In this document: positions 5,698 to 7,660 of the stretch, piece by piece
Layout of the letters: every line of letters begins with the position of its first letter
Numbering within the stretch: position 1 is the stretch's first letter
Source: an uncultured Oscillospiraceae bacterium
GTDB lineage: Bacteria; Bacillota; Clostridia; Oscillospirales; Oscillospiraceae
Length of the DNA stretch: 7,660 nt
Reading direction: 5' to 3'
Assembly: GCA_944385645.1 (NCBI GenBank)
Contig: CALWYA010000069.1
Span: forward strand, 1-7,660
Notes under the pieces: generated by a model
What the model was told of the DNA's origin: nothing
The model's database searches: none
What the model saw: the letters and a program-made list of their open reading frames with translations, nothing else
Made by a program: the position numbers and the translations under genes

Positions 5698-6621
5698 TTA
5701 CAGCACAGTCACGTACCGGCCGATGTCCTCCTTCATGGCGATGGCCGCGTTCCGGGCGGCCTGGGCGAAGTCGTGGCCGTCGCCGCCGGTCTTCTGCCAG
5801 GCGCACATCAGCCCCCGGGAGGAGTTGACGATGGCCCCGTGGCCGTACTTGTCGAAGGCGTTGGCCACGTCGGCGGCGGTGCCCCCCTGGGCCCCGTAGC
5901 CGGGCACCAGGAAGAAGGTGTGCTCCAGGCGCTTCCGCAGCTGCTTGATGTCGTCGGGGTAAGTGGCCCCGGTGACCGCCCCGGCCATGGTATAGCCGTA
6001 CTTGCCCTCGGTGCCGGCGGCGATGCGCTCGTTCAGGTCGCCCATCACCTGGTACACCAGCCGGTCCCCGGCCACGATGTCCTGCAGCTCCCCGGAGCCG
6101 GGATTGGAGGTCTTGACCAGCACGAAGACGCACTTGTCCTCGCCCTTGGCGGCCTCCAGGAAGGGCTTGATGGAGTCGGAGCCCATGTAGCCGTTGAGGG
6201 TGACGCAGTCGGCGTCGAAGGACTTGAACACCTGCCCCTCGATCTTGGCCCCGGACAGCCAGCCCTCGGCGTAGGCGGAGGCGGTGGAGCCGATGTCCCC
6301 CCGCTTGATGTCGGCGATGACGAACAGGCCCTTCTCCCTGGCGTAGCGGATGGTGCGCTCCAGCAGCTCCATCCCCCGCCAGCCCAGGTTCTCATAGTAG
6401 GCGCTCTGGGGCTTGACGGCGGGGACGATGTCGCACCAGGCGTCGATGAGCCCCTTGTTGAACTGCCAGATGGCCTCCGCCGCCCCGGCCAGACCCACCC
6501 CGTGCTCCTCGAAGGCGGCGCGGCGGATGTGCTCGGGGACGTACTCGATCCGGGCGTCCAGCCCGGCCACGGTGGGGTTCTTCATGGCGCGGATCTTGTC
6601 CTGCAAAACATCAAAAGACAT
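5698..6621 (-). CDS. pyrF: orotidine 5'-phosphate decarboxylase, long (type 2) form
   Basis: PyrF decarboxylates OMP to UMP, the last step of de novo UMP synthesis. At 307 residues it is the longer PyrF subfamily (about 270-310 aa), not the roughly 235-aa form. Seen motifs (numbering from the second Met): GLDARIEYVP near 20-29, VKPQSAYYE (69-77) with the conserved Lys, and the catalytic ADIKRGDIGSTASAY at 103-117, in which D104, K106 and D109 form the Asp-Lys-Asp core. FLVPGYGAQGGT is the phosphate-binding loop and NSSRGLM follows it. Two ATGs are possible, at 6627 and 6621. The ribosome binding site GGGAGG (6635-6630) is only 2 nt from the first but 8 nt from the second, so 6621 is preferred and the product starts MSFDVLQDKI. 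It lies downstream of pyrC across repeat copy A. The call is very secure; the start is probable. Confidence 0.97.
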   Translation of the reverse strand: MSFDVLQDKIRAMKNPTVAGLDARIEYVPEHIRRAAFEEHGVGLAGAAEAIWQFNKGLIDAWCDIVPAVKPQSAYYENLGWRGMELLERTIRYAREKGLFVIADIKRGDIGSTASAYAEGWLSGAKIEGQVFKSFDADCVTLNGYMGSDSIKPFLEAAKGEDKCVFVLVKTSNPGSGELQDIVAGDRLVYQVMGDLNERIAAGTEGKYGYTMAGAVTGATYPDDIKQLRKRLEHTFFLVPGYGAQGGTAADVANAFDKYGHGAIVNSSRGLMCAWQKTGGDGHDFAQAARNAAIAMKEDIGRYVTVL

Positions 6622-6629
6622 AATCATTT

Positions 6630-6638
6630 CCTCCCTTT
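6630..6638 (-). promoter_or_regulatory. ribosome binding site that decides the pyrF start
   Basis: On the minus strand AAAGGGAGG (6638-6630) is followed by AAATGATTATG. The spacing is 2 nt to the ATG at 6627 and 8 nt to the in-frame ATG at 6621. Normal bacterial spacing (5-9 nt) selects the second ATG. Repeat copy A begins only 2 nt upstream of this site. Confidence 0.75.
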
Positions 6639-6640
6639 TG

Positions 6641-6760
6641 AATGAGAAATTAGGAATTAGGAGTTAGGAATGATGGTGTCCGGCGGAGCCGGACGATTTC
6701 AAAATGCGCGCCTGCGGCGCGCACCGCAATTCCTAATTCCTCATTTCTAATTCCTAATTG
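6641..6760. repeat. modular hairpin repeat, copy A (heptamer arms plus two GC hairpins)
   Basis: It fills the pyrC-pyrF gap. The left arm is five heptamers: AATGAGA (6641-6647), AATTAGG, AATTAGG, AGTTAGG, AATGATG (to 6675). The right arm is AATTCCT (6728-6734), AATTCCT, CATTTCT, AATTCCT (to 6755), then AATTG. Because AATTCCT is the complement of the AATTAGG register, the arms form an imperfect inverted repeat. They enclose two perfect 7-bp hairpins, GTCCGGC-GGA-GCCGGAC (6678-6694) and GCGCGCC-TGC-GGCGCGC (6706-6722). The whole could fold as a long AT stem carrying two GC hairpins, a three-way junction. It ends one base before the pyrC stop codon. On the minus strand ATTTT follows the GCGCGCC hairpin, a weak terminator-like feature at best. 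It has no ORF. It is probably a member of a dispersed, MITE- or REP-like intergenic family. Confidence 0.85.
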
Positions 6761-6761
6761 T

Positions 6762-7660
6762 TCACCGGTTCTGATAGATGACCTGGCCCTTCACGATGGT
6801 GTACTTCACCTTTCCCTTCACTTTCCAGCCGGCGAAGGGGGTGTTCCGGGCCTTGGAGGCGAACTGCTCCGGGTCCACCGTCCACTCCTCGTCCGGGTCG
6901 AAGAGGACCAGATCGGCCTGGGCCCCCAGGGACATGCGGCCCCGGGGCAGGCGGAGGATGTCGGCGGGGGTGGTGGACATGCGCTTGATGATGGCGGGCA
7001 GGTCCATGCGCCGGGTGTGGTACAGCTGGGTCAGGGCGATGGCCAGACTGGTCTCCAGCCCGATCATCCCGCTGGGGGCCCGGGTGAGGCTGCGGGCCTT
7101 CTCCTCGGCGGAGTGGGGGGCGTGGTCGGTGGCGATGACGTCGATGGTGCCGTCCCGCAGGCCGGCGACGATGCCCGCCACGTCGTTGCGGGTGCGCAGA
7201 GGGGGATTCACCCGGGCCATGGCCCCCTGGGTGAGCACCTCGTCCTCGGTGAGGGTGAAGTACTGGGGGCAGGTCTCACAGGTGAGGTGAACTCCCCGCT
7301 TCTTCATTCGGCGGATGATGTCCACGCTTTTGGCGGTGGACACGTGGCAGATGTGGACGTGGGCGCCGGTCTCCTCGGCCAGCATGGCGTCCCGCATGAC
7401 CATGATCTCCTCGGCGATGGCGGGCCGGCCCTCCAGCCACAGCTGGCGGGAGACGCTGCCCTCGTTCACCGCCCGGTTGGCCACCATGGAGGTGTCCTCG
7501 CAGTGGCACAGCACCGGCAGATCCAGCCCCCGGGCCCGGATGAGCACGTCCCGCATGAGGTTGGCGTTGTCCACGTTGTTGCCGTCGTCGGACAGGGCCA
7601 CCGCTCCGGCGGCCTTCAGGGCCTCGGCGTCGGTGGGTTCCTCCCCCCGCAGGCCCCTGG
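6762..7660 (-). CDS. pyrC: dihydroorotase PyrC, C-terminal 298 residues (5' end cut by window edge)
   Basis: Dihydroorotase reversibly cyclises carbamoyl aspartate to dihydroorotate. The frame is open to position 7660 and upstream residues (TDAEALKAAGAV) continue the family pattern, so the GTG at 7601 is internal, not a start. A full enzyme is about 420-430 residues, so roughly the first 30 percent is missing, including the first HxH zinc motif. Visible motifs, numbered within the fragment, are SDDG (23-26), the zinc ligand His in VLCHCED (H52), HVHICHVST with H105, CETCPQYFTLTEDE, the substrate loop NPPLRTRNDV, and the catalytic DVIATDHAPHS with D178. The C-terminal ADLVLFDPDEEWTV and TPFAGWKVKGKVKYTIVKG are the amidohydrolase composite beta-sandwich end. 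The lengths and motifs fit the class I (Firmicute-type) enzyme. It is upstream of pyrF on the same strand and presumably within the same pyr operon. The call is very secure. Confidence 0.97.
   Translation of the reverse strand, partial: RGLRGEEPTDAEALKAAGAVALSDDGNNVDNANLMRDVLIRARGLDLPVLCHCEDTSMVANRAVNEGSVSRQLWLEGRPAIAEEIMVMRDAMLAEETGAHVHICHVSTAKSVDIIRRMKKRGVHLTCETCPQYFTLTEDEVLTQGAMARVNPPLRTRNDVAGIVAGLRDGTIDVIATDHAPHSAEEKARSLTRAPSGMIGLETSLAIALTQLYHTRRMDLPAIIKRMSTTPADILRLPRGRMSLGAQADLVLFDPDEEWTVDPEQFASKARNTPFAGWKVKGKVKYTIVKGQVIYQNR

Overview
The window is a GC-rich bacterial segment in which every recognisable gene lies on the minus strand, so transcription runs from high to low coordinates. 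The core is a de novo pyrimidine (UMP) biosynthesis cluster read as pyrC (cut by the right edge), pyrF, two zinc-ribbon genes, pyrK and pyrD. It is followed by a histidine phosphatase/GNAT fusion gene and a YgiQ-type radical SAM gene that is cut by the left edge. The strong AGGAGG-type ribosome binding sites, the class 1B (PyrD plus PyrK) dihydroorotate dehydrogenase, the GC-rich codon use and the AT-rich intergenic repeats suggest a GC-rich Clostridia member, most plausibly of the Oscillospiraceae (Flavonifractor / Lawsonibacter type gut anaerobes). That placement is inference from style and content; no marker gene is present.

Layout from the transcriptional upstream end: pyrC C-terminal part (7660-6762); a 120-bp hairpin-rich AT-type repeat filling the gap (6760-6641); pyrF (6621-5698, start chosen from its ribosome binding site); a 121-nt gap with a perfect 12-bp GC hairpin (5672-5646); two paralogous multi-CxxC proteins (5576-5139 and 5115-4480); pyrK (4461-3682), which overlaps pyrD by 8 nt; pyrD (3689-2766); a second copy of the 120-bp repeat in opposite module order (2759-2641); the histidine phosphatase/GNAT fusion (2619-1468); a small perfect hairpin (1467-1445); and the YgiQ family radical SAM gene (1415 to beyond position 1). 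The YgiQ reading frame has no stop in the window. It is recognisable only by translating the complement of 1415-1, where the CxxxCxxC cluster motif is intact.

PyrC makes dihydroorotate, PyrD/PyrK oxidise it to orotate with NAD+, and PyrF decarboxylates OMP to UMP. PyrE (orotate phosphoribosyltransferase) and the carbamoyl phosphate and aspartate carbamoyltransferase genes are not in the window and may lie upstream.

The least explained parts are (1) the tandem pair of zinc-ribbon proteins of unknown function embedded between pyrF and pyrK, and (2) two copies of a modular repeat. Each copy has heptamer-periodic arms, (AATTAGG)n on one side and its complement on the other, enclosing two perfect GC-rich hairpins. 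Each copy sits exactly between a pyr stop codon and the ribosome binding site of the next gene. I see no tRNA, rRNA, CRISPR array, transposase or convincing promoter.
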